A DNA stretch of 64,000 nt, taken from the NCBI RefSeq assembly GCF_022637455.1, contig NZ_CP093341.1, forward strand, positions 3,162,001 to 3,226,000, given 5' to 3'. A program made the translations under genes and the position numbers. The notes under the pieces were generated by a model. The model had not been told where the DNA came from, searched no databases, and was given only the letters and a program-made list of their open reading frames with translations. This DNA comes from Lysobacter sp. S4-A87 (GTDB lineage: Bacteria > Pseudomonadota > Gammaproteobacteria > Xanthomonadales > Xanthomonadaceae). Below are positions 36,452-46,395 of this stretch, piece by piece; within the stretch, counting starts at the first letter, position 1, and every line of letters begins with the position of its first letter.

Positions 36452-36843
36452 GTGGCTTGTGGAGCCCGCAACAGCGCGAGTGGCTGCAGGCCATGGGCCA
36501 CCAGGTTTGGGCGCTGGGTGGCGCGCAGTCCATCGAGGCGGCATCGCCGACCGAGGGCCATCAGGAGGACACGTCTGCACAGGCCCGGCGCGAAGCGGCG
36601 GCGCTGCTCAAGGGCGGAGCCGCGGCCCAGGCGCGGCCATCCGCGTCGGCACCGGCGCCGCGTATGCCGGCCGCGACCGATCGCCTGCTGATGGCGGTGT
36701 TCCGCGCAGCGGGACGCAACAGTGGCGATGCCGACGTCGTCGCGCTGGTTCCCGACGGAGCGGCACTGCGTGGCAACAGCGCCGCCAAGCGCGCGCTGTG
36801 GCCCAGCCTGCGCGCCCTGCGCCGACGGGGTGGTGCAGGGTGA
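36448..36843 (+). CDS. holD: Probable DNA polymerase III psi subunit (HolD)
   Basis: A 131-residue protein of low complexity in the middle. WSPQQREWLQAMGHQVWALG at the N-terminus resembles the HolD start (RRDWQLQQLGITQWSL in E. coli), including the tryptophan segment that contacts the chi subunit. NSAAKRALWPSLR near the C-terminus resembles NPTARAALWQQI. In E. coli holD overlaps rimI, as here: the stop overlaps the rimI GTG. It would bridge HolC to the clamp loader. The Ala/Pro/Gln-rich middle is unlike E. coli and the assignment is by short motifs plus context. Confidence 0.6.
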   Translation: MSGLWSPQQREWLQAMGHQVWALGGAQSIEAASPTEGHQEDTSAQARREAAALLKGGAAAQARPSASAPAPRMPAATDRLLMAVFRAAGRNSGDADVVALVPDGAALRGNSAAKRALWPSLRALRRRGGAG

Positions 36844-37331
36844 GCGCGCTGGCCGTCGATAGCGGCCAGGCGTCGCCCGCCGGCGCACTGCGGCCGATGC
36901 GCGAGGACGACCTCGACGCCGTGCATGCGGTCGAGATCCGCGCTTACGAGTTTCCGTGGACGGTCGGCATATTCCGCGACTGCCTGCGTGCCGATTACCC
37001 GGCCTGGCTGTTGCACCAGGGCGGCGAGGTCATCGGCTACTTCCTGATGAGCATTGCTGCCGGCGAGGCGCATGTGCTCAACATCTGCATCGATCCGGCG
37101 CGGCAGGGGCGCGGCCACGGTCGCCATCTGTTGCGGGCGATGATGCATGTGGCCCGCGGGCGCGGCGCCGAGCGCGTATTCCTGGAAGTGCGGCCGTCCA
37201 ACGCGGGCGCGATCGCGCTCTACCACTCCGAAGGCTTCAACGAGATCGGCCGCCGGCCGCGCTACTACCCGGCCCGCGACGGCCGCGAGGATGCGCTGGT
37301 AATGGCGATCGAACTGCTGCCGCCCGAGTAG
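36840..37331 (+). CDS. rimI: Ribosomal protein S18 alanine N-acetyltransferase
   Basis: A 163-residue GNAT-family enzyme that acetylates the N-terminal Ala of ribosomal protein S18. The acetyl-CoA loop is RQGRGHGRHLL (R/Q-x-x-G-x-G/A), after NICIDPA; FLEVRPSNAGAIALYHSEGF is the RimI-specific C-terminal block. GTG at 36840 overlaps the holD-like stop. An N-terminal extension of about 15 residues precedes the usual RPM start. Other GNAT roles are possible, but length and motif fit RimI well. Confidence 0.88.
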   Translation: MSALAVDSGQASPAGALRPMREDDLDAVHAVEIRAYEFPWTVGIFRDCLRADYPAWLLHQGGEVIGYFLMSIAAGEAHVLNICIDPARQGRGHGRHLLRAMMHVARGRGAERVFLEVRPSNAGAIALYHSEGFNEIGRRPRYYPARDGREDALVMAIELLPPE

Positions 37332-37400
37332 CCCGGGTAAGGCGAAGCCGCACCCGGGATGCCCACACGCCCCGGGTGCGGCTTCGCCTTATCCGGGCTA
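37329..37400. repeat. 72-base palindromic repeat between rimI and valS
   Basis: Two 30-base arms (37329-37358 and 37371-37400) are inverted copies with one mismatch, around a 12-base loop. The core motif is CCCGGGTAAGGCGAAGCCGC. It lies between the convergent ends of rimI and valS and could fold into a very stable hairpin, so it may also act as a bidirectional terminator. Similar GGGTGCGGCTTCGCC elements are widespread in Xanthomonadaceae as REP-like repeats. Confidence 0.85.
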
Positions 37401-37411
37401 CGCCGAGCCGA

Positions 37412-40204
37412 TCAGCCCAGCTTGGCCCGCTGCGAAGCCAGTGCCTCGCGCTGCAGGTTCCAGTCGGCCAGGCGCTTGCGCTCCTGCTCGACCACCGCCG
37501 GCGGTGCGTTGGCGACGAAGGTCTCGCTGGCCAGCTTGTTGTGGCACTTGCCGATCTCGCCTTCGACGCGCTTGATCTCCTTGTCCAGGCGCGTGCGCTC
37601 GGCACCGAGGTCGACCAGGCCTTCCAGCGGCACCAGCAGCTTGAGCTCGCCGACCAGTGCGGTCGCTGCGGCGGGCGCGGCAGCGTCGTCGTCGAGGATG
37701 TCGATGGCGTCCAGGCGAGTCAGGAAACGAAGCTGCGAATCGAAGCGGGTGACACGGTCGCGATCGGCTGCGCCGCAACCGGCCAGCAGCAACGCAATCG
37801 TCTTCGACGGCGCGACATTGAGCTCGCTGCGGATCCTGCGCAGCGCACTGATCATCGCCTTGAGCCATTCGACGTCGGCTTCGGCGGCGGTGTAGTCCTG
37901 TCCGGCGAAGTCCGATGCCTGCGGATACGGGCGAATCATGATGGTGGAGTCGGCAAGGCCAAGCTTCGGACCGACCTGCTGCCACAGCTCCTCGCTCACG
38001 AACGGCACCAGCGGGTGCAGCAGCGACAGCAGGCGCTCGAGCACGAACAGCAGCGTGTGGCGCGTGCTTTCCGCCGCGTCCGTGTCATCGCCCTGCAGTG
38101 CCGGCTTGGCCAGTTCGACGAACCAGTCGCAGAACTCGTTCCAGGCGAACTCGTACAGCGCCTGCGCGAGCAGGTCGAAGCGGTAGCTGGCGAAGTGGGT
38201 CTCGGCCTCGGCGGCGACCTTGGCCAGGCGCGAGAGGATCCAGCGTTCGGGGTCGGTCTTCGGCTGCGGCGCACCGCTGAAGCTGGCGCCCTCGGTGTTC
38301 ATCAGCACGAAGCGCGTGGCGTTCCACAGCTTGTTGCAGAAATTCTTGTAGCCCTCGGCGCGGCCGAGGTCGAAGCGGATGTCGCGGCCGTGGGTGGCGA
38401 GCGCGGCGATGGTGAATCGCAACGCGTCGGCGCCGAACGCCGGGATGCCGTCGGGGAATTCCTTGCGCGTGGCCTTCTCGATCTTCTCGGCCATCTTCGG
38501 CTGCATCAGGCCGGCGGTGCGCTTGGCCAGCAGCTGGTCGAGCGAGATGCCGTCGATCAGGTCGAGCGGATCGAGGATGTTGCCCTTCGACTTGGACATC
38601 TTCTGGCCGTCCTTGTCGCGGACCAGGCCGGTGATGTAGACGTCCTTGAACGGCACGCGGCCGGTGAAGTGGTCGGTCGCCATGATCATGCGCGCGACCC
38701 AGAAGAAGATGATGTCGAAGCCGGTGACCAGCACGCTCGACGGCACGTAGCGGTCGAAGCCGCGCTCGGCCATGGCCTGTTCGTCGGGCCAGCCCATGGT
38801 GCTGAACGGCCACAGCTGCGAGGAGAACCAGGTCTCGAGCACGTCGCTGTCCTGCGACAGCCTGACGGTGTGATCGAGCGAGTGCCGCGCGCGGACTTCG
38901 TCCTCGTTGCGGCCGACGTAGATGTTGCCGTCATCGTCATACCACGCCGGGATGCGGTGGCCCCACCACAGCTGGCGGCTGATGCACCAGTCCTGGATGT
39001 TCTCCATCCAGTGGCGGTAAGTGCTGATCCAGTTGGAGGGGACGAGCTTGACGTCGCCGGGCTTTCCATCGATACCCCCGACCAGTTCCAGGCCGCGCGC
39101 GGCCAGGCCGTCCATCTTCACGAACCACTGGTCGGTCAGGTACGGCTCGATCACCTGGCCGGTGCGGTCGCCGCGCGGCACCTGCAGCTTGTGCGGCTTG
39201 GTTTCGACCAGGCGGCCGGCCGCTTCCAGGTCGGCGAGCACGACCTTGCGCGCTTCGTAACGATCCAGGCCCCGGTACTTCTCGGGCGCGTTGCCGTTGA
39301 CCGCGGCGACGTGGGTGAAGATGTTGATCAGCGGCAGGCCGTGGCGCTGGCCGACGGCGTAGTCGTTGAAATCGTGCGCGGGCGTGACCTTGACCACGCC
39401 GGTGCCGAACTCGCGATCGACATAGTCGTCGGCGATGATCGGGATCTCGCGGTTGCTCAGCGGCAGCGTGACGGTCCTGCCGATCAGGTGGGTGTAGCGC
39501 TCGTCGAGCGGATGCACCATCACCGCGACGTCGCCAAGCATGGTTTCCGGGCGCGTGGTCGCCACGGTCAGCTCGCCGCTGCCGTCGCTCAGCGGATAGC
39601 TGATCGACCACAGGAAGCCGTCTTCCTCTTCGTTGACGACTTCCAGGTCGGAGATCGCCGTCTTCAGCACCGGGTCCCAGTTGACCAGGCGCTGGCCGCG
39701 GTAGACCAGGCCTTCCTCGTGCAGGCGCACGAACGCCTCGATCACCGCCTGCGCGGCCATCGGGTCCATCGTGAAGACGCTGCGCGACCAGTCACCGGAC
39801 GTACCCAGGCGGCGCATCTGCCGCTCGATGGTGTCGCCGGAGTGCTGCTTCCACTCCCACACCTTCTCGATGAAGCCATCGCGGCCGAGGTCGTCGCGGG
39901 TCAGGCCGTCGCGACCGAGGTTGCGCGCGACCACCATCTCGGTGGCGATGCCTGCGTGGTCGGTGCCCATCTGCCACAGCGTGTCGTAGCCGCGCATGCG
40001 GTGGTAGCGGATCAGCGCGTCCTGCAGCGTGTGCTGGAAGGCGTGGCCCATGTGCAGCGTGCCGGTGACGTTCGGCGGCGGCAGCAGGATGGTGTAGGGC
40101 TCGCCCTTGCCGCTGGGCTTGAATACACCGCTGCGCTCCCACTCTTCGTACAGGCGGGTTTCGAACTGCTTGGGGTCGTAGCTGGAGGCGAGGGTGTCGG
40201 TCAT
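37412..40204 (-). CDS. valS: Valyl-tRNA synthetase
   Basis: A 930-residue class I tRNA synthetase. HIGH-type motif HMGH is at residues 51-54 (VTGTLHMGH), KMSKS near residue 535 ([14 protein letters not shown]), and the editing domain with [13 protein letters not shown] lies between them. The C-terminal coiled coil ([19 protein letters not shown]) is typical of ValRS. Full length. In E. coli the order is pepA-holC-valS, the same as here. An inverted repeat pair lies in the 141-base gap to holC. Confidence 0.98.
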   Translation of the reverse strand: MTDTLASSYDPKQFETRLYEEWERSGVFKPSGKGEPYTILLPPPNVTGTLHMGHAFQHTLQDALIRYHRMRGYDTLWQMGTDHAGIATEMVVARNLGRDGLTRDDLGRDGFIEKVWEWKQHSGDTIERQMRRLGTSGDWSRSVFTMDPMAAQAVIEAFVRLHEEGLVYRGQRLVNWDPVLKTAISDLEVVNEEEDGFLWSISYPLSDGSGELTVATTRPETMLGDVAVMVHPLDERYTHLIGRTVTLPLSNREIPIIADDYVDREFGTGVVKVTPAHDFNDYAVGQRHGLPLINIFTHVAAVNGNAPEKYRGLDRYEARKVVLADLEAAGRLVETKPHKLQVPRGDRTGQVIEPYLTDQWFVKMDGLAARGLELVGGIDGKPGDVKLVPSNWISTYRHWMENIQDWCISRQLWWGHRIPAWYDDDGNIYVGRNEDEVRARHSLDHTVRLSQDSDVLETWFSSQLWPFSTMGWPDEQAMAERGFDRYVPSSVLVTGFDIIFFWVARMIMATDHFTGRVPFKDVYITGLVRDKDGQKMSKSKGNILDPLDLIDGISLDQLLAKRTAGLMQPKMAEKIEKATRKEFPDGIPAFGADALRFTIAALATHGRDIRFDLGRAEGYKNFCNKLWNATRFVLMNTEGASFSGAPQPKTDPERWILSRLAKVAAEAETHFASYRFDLLAQALYEFAWNEFCDWFVELAKPALQGDDTDAAESTRHTLLFVLERLLSLLHPLVPFVSEELWQQVGPKLGLADSTIMIRPYPQASDFAGQDYTAAEADVEWLKAMISALRRIRSELNVAPSKTIALLLAGCGAADRDRVTRFDSQLRFLTRLDAIDILDDDAAAPAAATALVGELKLLVPLEGLVDLGAERTRLDKEIKRVEGEIGKCHNKLASETFVANAPPAVVEQERKRLADWNLQREALASQRAKLG

Positions 40205-40223
40205 CTTCGTATCGTTGGTTTGG

Positions 40224-40322
40224 CGTCATCCCGGCGAAAGCCGGGATCCACCTTGATGTTGCAGGTGACGGTGACGGCGGAGGTCAACGTCAAACTGGGT
40301 CCCGGCTTGCGCCGGGATGACG
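40224..40322. repeat. REPIN-like inverted pair upstream of valS
   Basis: A 27-base element at 40224-40250 (core CGTCATCCCGGCGAAAGCC) is repeated in inverse orientation at 40296-40322 with two mismatches. Each copy has its own small GC-rich hairpin, and 45 bases separate them. Two REPs facing each other form the classic REPIN layout. Related sequences occur near 44716 and 53170-53414 in this window. Confidence 0.8.
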
Positions 40323-40345
40323 AGGCGCGATCAGGCGCAGCGCAG

Positions 40346-40768
40346 TTACATATCGTGCTTCTTCAGCTCCAGCCCGCGCGCCTGGTACTGCTTCCAGCGC
40401 TCGCGCAGCGGACCGCGCGCCGAGTCGTCGGCCGGCACCACTTCGAGCACGCGCTCGAAGCTGCCCGCCACCGGCTCGTCGCGCAGGTTGATCACCACCG
40501 GGCGCAACGGCGTGTCCGAATCGGGCGTCGCGATCAGCACCGGCGCCAGGTTGTCCTCGTCGTCGCCGGCGACCTGGTGCGGGATGTAGGCGTTCTCGTC
40601 GAACTCCCACAACAGCTCGTCCAGTCGCTCGGCCTGCTCGTCGTCGCGAACCAGCACCAGCGTCCACAGGTTGGCGTCGTGCGCCTTGCGCGCGAGCTCG
40701 CATACCAGCAGCAGCGGTTCCTCGCGGAACCGCTCTTTCTGGATCAGGTAAAAATCGGCGCGCGCCAC
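40346..40768 (-). CDS. holC: DNA polymerase III chi subunit
   Basis: A 140-residue protein of the HolC family, which links the clamp loader to single-strand binding protein. MARADFYLIQKERFREEPL and VLVRDDEQAERLDELLW, followed by FDENAYIPHQV, are the family blocks. Ends KKHDM. It starts five bases after the pepA stop and ends upstream of valS, the conserved gammaproteobacterial order. The psi partner (HolD) is probably encoded at 36448. Confidence 0.93.
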   Translation of the reverse strand: MARADFYLIQKERFREEPLLLVCELARKAHDANLWTLVLVRDDEQAERLDELLWEFDENAYIPHQVAGDDEDNLAPVLIATPDSDTPLRPVVINLRDEPVAGSFERVLEVVPADDSARGPLRERWKQYQARGLELKKHDM

Positions 40769-40772
40769 GCGA

Positions 40773-42260
40773 TCAGGCCGCGCGGTCCAGCAACCACTGG
40801 CTCAGCAGGCCGACCGGGCGACCGGTGGCCATGCCGCGCTTGCCTTCGTCCGAAGCGCTGCCGGCGATGTCCAGGTGCGCCCAGCGCTGGCCTTCGGCGA
40901 AGCGGCCGAGGAAGCAGCCGGCGGTGATCGCGCCGGCCCAGCGGCCGCCAATGTTGTAGACGTCGGCGAAGCTGGACTCCAGCAGCGTCTGGTACTCGTC
41001 CCACAGCGGCAGGCGCCAGGCGCGGTCGAAGACGTTCTCGCCGGCGTCGAGCAGTTCGGCGGCCAGGTCGTCGTGCTTGCTCATCAGGCCCGAGGCGAAC
41101 TTGCCCAGCGCGACCATGCAGGCACCGGTCAGCGTGGCCACGTCGACCAGCGCCTGCGGCTCGAAACGCTGCGCGTAGGTCAGCGCGTCGCACAGGATCA
41201 GGCGGCCTTCGGCGTCGGTGTTGCCCACTTCGATGGTCTTGCCGGACATGCTGGTCAGCACGTCGGACGGGCGGTAGGCATCGGCGTCGGGCATGTTCTC
41301 CACGGCCGGTACCACCACCACCAGGTTGATGGGCAACTGCATGCCGACGGCGGCGACGAACGTACCCATGACGGTGGCGCCACCGCACATGTCGTACTTC
41401 ATCTCCTCGATGCCACCCTGGGTCTTGAGGTTGATGCCGCCGGTGTCGAAGGTGATTCCCTTGCCGACCAGCACGTAGGGCTTGGCGTCGCCGCCGTTGC
41501 TGTACTTCAGCACGATGAGTTTGGGCGGGTTGGCCGAACCGCGGCCGACCGCGAGCAGCGAGCCCATGCCCAGTTCGGTCATCTGCGCCACGTCGAGCAC
41601 GTCGCACGAAGTGGTTTCGAAGCGTCCGGCGAACTCCTGCGCCTGCTGGGCCAGGTAGGCCGGGTTGCAGATGTTCGGCGGCAGGTTGCCCAGCTCGCGC
41701 GAGAACTGCACGCCGGCGGCAATCGCCTGGCCGTGGGCAAGCGCCACTGCATCGTCGCCCTCGCCTTTGCCAAGAATCGACAACTTGCGCAGGCCCGGCT
41801 CTTCCTTCTTCTTGCTGGCGCCGAGCGTGGCGGTGTAGCGGTAGCAGGCGTGGTCGGCGGCGATGGCGGCCTGGCGGATCGCCCAGGCGGTGTCGCGGCC
41901 GGCGACCGGCACTTCCGACAGCGTGAACAACGCGTGGCTCACCGGGCCGTTGCGCAGCGCACGGGCGGCATCGCCGACCGCCTTGAGGTACTGCGGCACG
42001 CCAAACTTGCCGGCGTCACCCAGGCCGATCACCAGCACGCGCGGCGCGCTGACACCGGGCAGATCGTGCAGCAGCGCGGTCTTGCCGGTCTTGCCGCTGG
42101 CATCGCCGCGCTCGAGCAGGGCGTGCAGGCGACCGCCGCTGGCGTCGTCCAGGGCCTTTGCGGCGGGCGTCAGGCTGTTGTCAGCAAAGGCGCCAACAAC
42201 TACACAGTCGGTGTGGGCGGCGGCAGGCGCGTCGCGGTTCAGGTCGAATTCGAGGGCCAT
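40773..42260 (-). CDS. pepA: Leucyl aminopeptidase (PepA)
   Basis: A 495-residue M17 metalloaminopeptidase that removes N-terminal residues from peptides; the E. coli enzyme also binds DNA in Xer recombination and carAB regulation. The active-site block [14 protein letters not shown] is intact, as are the metal-binding [15 protein letters not shown] and [14 protein letters not shown]. The start at 42260 ([10 protein letters not shown]) was preferred to the upstream ATG at 42284, which adds eight residues. First gene of pepA-holC(-valS), divergent from lptF. Confidence 0.96.
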   Translation of the reverse strand: MALEFDLNRDAPAAAHTDCVVVGAFADNSLTPAAKALDDASGGRLHALLERGDASGKTGKTALLHDLPGVSAPRVLVIGLGDAGKFGVPQYLKAVGDAARALRNGPVSHALFTLSEVPVAGRDTAWAIRQAAIAADHACYRYTATLGASKKKEEPGLRKLSILGKGEGDDAVALAHGQAIAAGVQFSRELGNLPPNICNPAYLAQQAQEFAGRFETTSCDVLDVAQMTELGMGSLLAVGRGSANPPKLIVLKYSNGGDAKPYVLVGKGITFDTGGINLKTQGGIEEMKYDMCGGATVMGTFVAAVGMQLPINLVVVVPAVENMPDADAYRPSDVLTSMSGKTIEVGNTDAEGRLILCDALTYAQRFEPQALVDVATLTGACMVALGKFASGLMSKHDDLAAELLDAGENVFDRAWRLPLWDEYQTLLESSFADVYNIGGRWAGAITAGCFLGRFAEGQRWAHLDIAGSASDEGKRGMATGRPVGLLSQWLLDRAA

Positions 42261-42473
42261 CCAACAGATTCCCAGAGCAGTCATAAAAGGGGCTGGTCAG
42301 GAACGCCTGTCAGAAACAGTGGGCAGACGTCCAACCAAACTCCGTACAATCGAGAGGCTGTGAGGGGGATGCAATGTCCCCGGCCGCGCATCGCGCAGCC
42401 ACCTCACGCCCTCGGACGAATTCCCCGATTTTAGATCAACTTCCCAGATCAAGCCGCCCCGAAGCCTAAATCG

Positions 42474-43580
42474 ATGCCCAAGCTTGACCGTTACCTGCTG
42501 AGCGAATTCGCCCAGGCGATCTTCGCCACCCTGGTGGTGCTGCTGATCGTCATGGTTGGCGGCGCCTTCACCGACGTGCTCCAGGACATCGCCCGGGGCC
42601 GGGTCCCGGCCGGCCTGATGATGGCCCAGCTGGGCCTGGTGCTGATCAAGTGGCTGCCGCTGATCCTGCCCCTGGCGCTGATGCTGGGGCTGATGATGGG
42701 GGTCGGGCGCCTGTACCGGGACTCGGAAATGCCGGTGATCTCCTCCATTGGCGTCGGCCCCAGGCGCATGCTCAGGCCGCTGATGCTGGTGGTCGGGCCA
42801 CTGGTGCTGGTGGTGGCAGCCTGCTCGCTGTGGCTGGGGCCCTGGGCGGACCGACTGTCCAAGGAGATGATCAACGAAGCCAACCGCAACCTGCTGATGG
42901 CCGGTCTGGAGCCGGGGGCCTTCGTCGGCATCCCCAACGGCGGCGGGGTCATCTACGTGGCCAACATGTCCAAGGACGGCAGCCAGCTGCAGCGCGTGTT
43001 CGTTTACCGCGATGGCGCCGAGGGCCGGATCGACGTGACCACCTCCAATACTGGCGAGCTGACCGTCGACGGGGCCGGCAACCGCTACCTGACCCTCTCC
43101 GGCGGCTTCCAGATCGAAGGCGCCCGCGCCGGCGCCAAGGATTTTCGCCTGCTGCGCTATGCCCGCAACCAGATCCTGCTGCCGGCCAATGAGCTCAAGT
43201 TCGATCCGGACGCGCCCGAGATGCAGACCACCCTGTCCCTGCTCGGCGACGACCGGCGCGAGGCCAGGGCCCAGCTGCACTACCGGCTGGCGCCGCCGCT
43301 GCTGGCGCTGGCTTTCGCCCTGATGGCGGTGCCGCTGGCGCGAAGCATGCCGCGACAGGCGCGCTATGGCCGGATCCTGGTCGGCTTCCTGGCCTACCTG
43401 ATCGGGCAGAACCTGATGACGGCCGGTCTGGGCTGGCTGGAAAGCGGCAAGATCGCCATCTGGCTGGGCCTGTGGTGGCTGGTGCTGCCGGTGATGGCGG
43501 TGGCCTTCTGGATGTACTTCAGTGACGGTCGCCTCGGACGACCGAGGCAGGCGTTCGCGACGGCGAGGCTCAAGTCATGA
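42474..43580 (+). CDS. lptF: LPS export system permease LptF
   Basis: A 368-residue inner-membrane protein, half of the LptB2FG transporter that extracts LPS from the inner membrane. Family start MPKLDRYLLSEFAQAIFATL, three spans near the N-terminus (including IKWLPLILPLALMLGLMMGVG), a periplasmic beta-jellyroll domain in the middle (about residues 130-265) and three C-terminal spans (LAPPLLALAFALMAVPLAR). The 213-base gap upstream includes TACAAT at 42345-42350, a possible -10 box. Ends as an ATGA overlap with lptG. LptB is not encoded in this window. Confidence 0.94.
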   Translation: MPKLDRYLLSEFAQAIFATLVVLLIVMVGGAFTDVLQDIARGRVPAGLMMAQLGLVLIKWLPLILPLALMLGLMMGVGRLYRDSEMPVISSIGVGPRRMLRPLMLVVGPLVLVVAACSLWLGPWADRLSKEMINEANRNLLMAGLEPGAFVGIPNGGGVIYVANMSKDGSQLQRVFVYRDGAEGRIDVTTSNTGELTVDGAGNRYLTLSGGFQIEGARAGAKDFRLLRYARNQILLPANELKFDPDAPEMQTTLSLLGDDRREARAQLHYRLAPPLLALAFALMAVPLARSMPRQARYGRILVGFLAYLIGQNLMTAGLGWLESGKIAIWLGLWWLVLPVMAVAFWMYFSDGRLGRPRQAFATARLKS

Positions 43581-44677
43581 GGCTGATGCCCAGGATCCAC
43601 GACATATATGTAGGCAAGACCGTCCTGGCGACCGTGCTGCTGACCTGGGCGGTGCTGGGCGGCCTGGACGTGATGCTGGCGCTGGTGAGCGAGTTCGGCG
43701 ACATCGGCAAGGGCAAGTACGGCCTGGTCGAAGCCTTCGCCTACATCGGCCTGAGTGTGCCGCGGCGCATGTACTACCTGTTCCCGTATGCGGCGGTGAT
43801 TGGGTCGCTGATGGCGCTTGGGCAGCTTGCAGCGACATCGGAACTGACCGCGCTGCGCGCCGTCGGACTGTCGCGCCGCCGCCTCGGCATTGCCGTCGCC
43901 GGTGCGCTGGCGATCCTGACCGCATTGATGGTGTTCAGCGGCGAGAGCCTGTCGCCGTGGACGCAGCAGCGTGCTGATGCCCTCAAGTCGGCGGCGAAGT
44001 CCGGCAACGCAGTGGTCGCGCAGTACTCCGGCCTGTGGGCGCGCGAGGGCGAAACGATCCTCAATGCGCAGGGTGGCCAGGAACGCGAGCGCAATGGCGA
44101 CCGCTGGCTGGAGCTGCACGACGTCACGCTGTACCAGTTCGCCGACGACGGTCGCCTGAAGTCGATGGCGTTCGTCAAGCGCGCCGAGCATCGCCCCGGC
44201 GGCTGGCTGCTGCGGGACGTGACGCGAACGCACTTCGATGACCGTTCGGTGCGTCGCGAGCAGATTGCGCAGGAGCGCTGGAATTCGCAGCTCGACTCTG
44301 CGGCGCTGTCGGCGGGCACCGAGCGGCCGCGCTATCTGTCGGCCATGGATCTGCGCACGGCCATCCAGTACCGCCTTCGCAACGGGCTGGATGCTTCGGA
44401 GTTCGAGGAGCACTACTGGGGCCGCTGGTTCTATTCGATCAACGTGCTGGCTTTGTGCCTGGCGGCGGTGCCGTTCGCTTTCGGTACGCTGCGCAGTGGT
44501 GGCATGGGCAAGCGATTGTTCATCGGCATCGTGTTCGCGCTTGGCTTCTGGTTGCTGCAGACGCAGTTCGTGAAGCTGGCTACGGTGTACAAGTTCGATT
44601 ATCGCATCGCTTATCTGCTGCCGACGGTGATCATGCTGGGCGTGTCGGCGTTCCTGTTCAAGAAACGCAGCGGCTGA
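43577..44677 (+). CDS. lptG: LPS export system permease LptG
   Basis: A 366-residue inner-membrane protein, the other half of LptB2FG. IHDIYVGKTVLATVLLTWA starts the first span, PRRMYYLFPYAAVIGSLMALG and ATSELTALRAVGLSRRRL are the coupling-helix region that contacts LptB, and EEHYWGRWFYSINVLALC starts the C-terminal spans. A periplasmic domain lies between (residues about 120-265). The ATGA overlap with lptF suggests equal production of the two subunits. Confidence 0.95.
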   Translation: MRLMPRIHDIYVGKTVLATVLLTWAVLGGLDVMLALVSEFGDIGKGKYGLVEAFAYIGLSVPRRMYYLFPYAAVIGSLMALGQLAATSELTALRAVGLSRRRLGIAVAGALAILTALMVFSGESLSPWTQQRADALKSAAKSGNAVVAQYSGLWAREGETILNAQGGQERERNGDRWLELHDVTLYQFADDGRLKSMAFVKRAEHRPGGWLLRDVTRTHFDDRSVRREQIAQERWNSQLDSAALSAGTERPRYLSAMDLRTAIQYRLRNGLDASEFEEHYWGRWFYSINVLALCLAAVPFAFGTLRSGGMGKRLFIGIVFALGFWLLQTQFVKLATVYKFDYRIAYLLPTVIMLGVSAFLFKKRSG

Positions 44678-44715
44678 TCCCGCTGTCCCGGCGAACCGGA
44701 ACCAGACCAACTCAC

Positions 44716-44745
44716 CGTCATCCCCGCGAAGGCGGGGGTCCATGG
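44716..44745. repeat. REP-like element with GC-rich hairpin after lptG
   Basis: CGTCATCCCCGCGAAGGCGG and following bases contain CCCCGC and GCGGGG around GAAG. The motif matches the family seen at 40224-40322 and 53393-53414. It lies between the convergent lptG and RDD genes and could also aid termination. Confidence 0.65.
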
Positions 44746-44756
44746 ACGTTGCCTTC

Positions 44757-45227
44757 TTACTTCGGCCGCTTCGGCATCCGCACCATGCGCGTTCCGCTGG
44801 CGCGGTCGTGCCACGTCAAGCGGTCGCGGTCGAGCCAGGCCCACCAGAATCCCAGGCCGGCGAGCAGCAGCGAGGCCGTGCCGACGGTGTAGCGCAGCAG
44901 CAGTGCGCGCGGTGCGGGTGCGCTGCCATCGGCGCCGATCACCTGCAGGCGCCATGGGCGCATGCCCAGGGTCTGGCCGCCGCGACGCCAGCTCAGCACC
45001 GCGTAGGCGGCGCCGATCATCCAGCACACCAGCCACAGCAGCCACTGCAGGAGGCTGAAGGGCGGGATGTTCTGGTGGCTGTCATGTCCGCTGAACGTGT
45101 AGGCAAAGGTGAATACCGCTGAAGCCAGCATCCACAGTGCAACCACCGGCCAAAGGTCGTAGAGCAATGCAAGCAGGCGCCAGCCGATCAGTGCGGCGGG
45201 GCGGGGTGCGGGTGGGGTCGATGCCAT
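44757..45227 (-). CDS. RDD-family membrane protein
   Basis: A 156-residue membrane protein with three predicted spans. The family's Arg-Asp pairs are represented by WRLLALLYDLWPV at the start and LGMRPWRLQVIGADG plus WLDRDRLTWHDRASGT at the end. RDD proteins are widespread and mostly of unknown function, though some act as Na+/H+ antiporters. Convergent with lptG and divergent from xerD (45 bases apart). Start chosen at MASTPPAPRPA. Confidence 0.85.
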   Translation of the reverse strand: MASTPPAPRPAALIGWRLLALLYDLWPVVALWMLASAVFTFAYTFSGHDSHQNIPPFSLLQWLLWLVCWMIGAAYAVLSWRRGGQTLGMRPWRLQVIGADGSAPAPRALLLRYTVGTASLLLAGLGFWWAWLDRDRLTWHDRASGTRMVRMPKRPK

Positions 45228-45272
45228 CGCATCAGGATAGCCGCTGCGCTGCACGGCCGCTAAGCTGCGTGC

Positions 45273-46226
45273 ATGAGTGTTCGAACGCCTGCTGATCGCC
45301 GTGGCGTGGCGATGGCCTTGCCGCAACTGCGCGACGCCGACGGCGGCGCCATCGCCTCGTTCCTGGATGCGATCTGGGCCGAAAATGGCCTCGCCCAGCC
45401 CACGCTCGACAGCTACCGCAGCGACCTGGAGCTGCTCGCGCGCTGGCGCGATGGGCGCGGCGGCGGTCTCGCCGGCGCCGACCGGGCCACCCTGTTCGAC
45501 TACCTGGCCTGGCGATCGCAGCACGGCTATTCGCCGCGCAGCAACGCGCGGCTGCTGTCGGCGCTGCGCGCGTTCTATGCCTGGCAGGTGCGCCGCGGCC
45601 AGCGCGGCGACGACCCGACCGCGTTGCTGGAACCGCCGAAGTTGCCGCGGTCGCTGCCCAAGGCCCTGGCAGAAAGCCAGATCGAGGCGCTGCTGAAGGC
45701 ACCGGACATCGACGACCCCAATGGCCTGCGCGACCGCGCCATGCTCGAGCTGATGTACGCCGCCGGTTTGCGCGTCAGCGAACTGGTCAACCTGCCGGCG
45801 ACGGCGGTCAATCTGCGCCAGGGCGTGCTGCGGGTGATGGGCAAGGGCAGCAAGGAGCGGCTGGTGCCATTGGGCGAGGAGGCGCAGCACTGGCTGGAGC
45901 GGTACCTCGCCACGGCGCGCCCGCACCTGGCGGGAAAACGCGCGCTGGCCCCGTTGTTCATCACCGCAGGGGGCGAGGCGCCCAGCCGCCAGCAGTTCTG
46001 GGCGCTGGTGAAGCGCTATGCGGGATTCGCCGGCATCGACCCGGCCCGGATCAGCCCGCACGGCCTGCGCCACAGTTTCGCCACCCATCTGCTCAACCAC
46101 GGCGCCGACCTGCGCGCGCTGCAGATGCTGCTGGGCCACAGTTCGCTGTCGACCACGCAGATCTACACCCTGGTCGCACGCGAGCAGCTCAAGCAGCTGC
46201 ACTCGAAACACCACCCGCGGGGCTAG
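45273..46226 (+). CDS. xerD: Tyrosine recombinase XerD
   Basis: A 317-residue site-specific recombinase that, with XerC, resolves chromosome dimers at dif. Catalytic residues R-K-H-R-H-Y are all visible: [40 protein letters not shown]. Residues 1 to about 130 form the SAM-like core-binding domain. About 20 residues longer than most XerD at the N-terminus; the next in-frame start is MALPQLRD, 13 residues in. TAAGCT ends six bases before the ATG, so a leaderless transcript is possible. Not an integrase of a mobile element, as no element borders it. Confidence 0.93.
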   Translation: MSVRTPADRRGVAMALPQLRDADGGAIASFLDAIWAENGLAQPTLDSYRSDLELLARWRDGRGGGLAGADRATLFDYLAWRSQHGYSPRSNARLLSALRAFYAWQVRRGQRGDDPTALLEPPKLPRSLPKALAESQIEALLKAPDIDDPNGLRDRAMLELMYAAGLRVSELVNLPATAVNLRQGVLRVMGKGSKERLVPLGEEAQHWLERYLATARPHLAGKRALAPLFITAGGEAPSRQQFWALVKRYAGFAGIDPARISPHGLRHSFATHLLNHGADLRALQMLLGHSSLSTTQIYTLVAREQLKQLHSKHHPRG

Positions 46227-46395
46227 CGGGAAACTTCCGGATGTGGGTCGGACTGGCGCCCCCTGGCGCTCCGCGGGCTGGCCAACGTGAATCGCACCCG
46301 GACCAAGGGCACTGGCCGCACGGGGGTCTCGTGCCACAATCCGGGCATCCCCCCACTACGGGCCGCCGCCTGGCAGCCCTTGTCAGGAATTCCAG

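Noticed and set aside
37329-37400. Simple rho-independent terminator
   Set aside because: Arms are far longer than needed and no T-run follows on either strand; a repeat element fits better.
36956-40927. Very long plus-strand frame opposite valS (about 1320 codons)
   Set aside because: Antisense shadow of valS and holC; composition is typical of reverse reading and no motif is present.
45273-46226. Integrase marking a genomic island
   Set aside because: The recombinase matches XerD in length and active site, and there are no attachment repeats or phage genes nearby.
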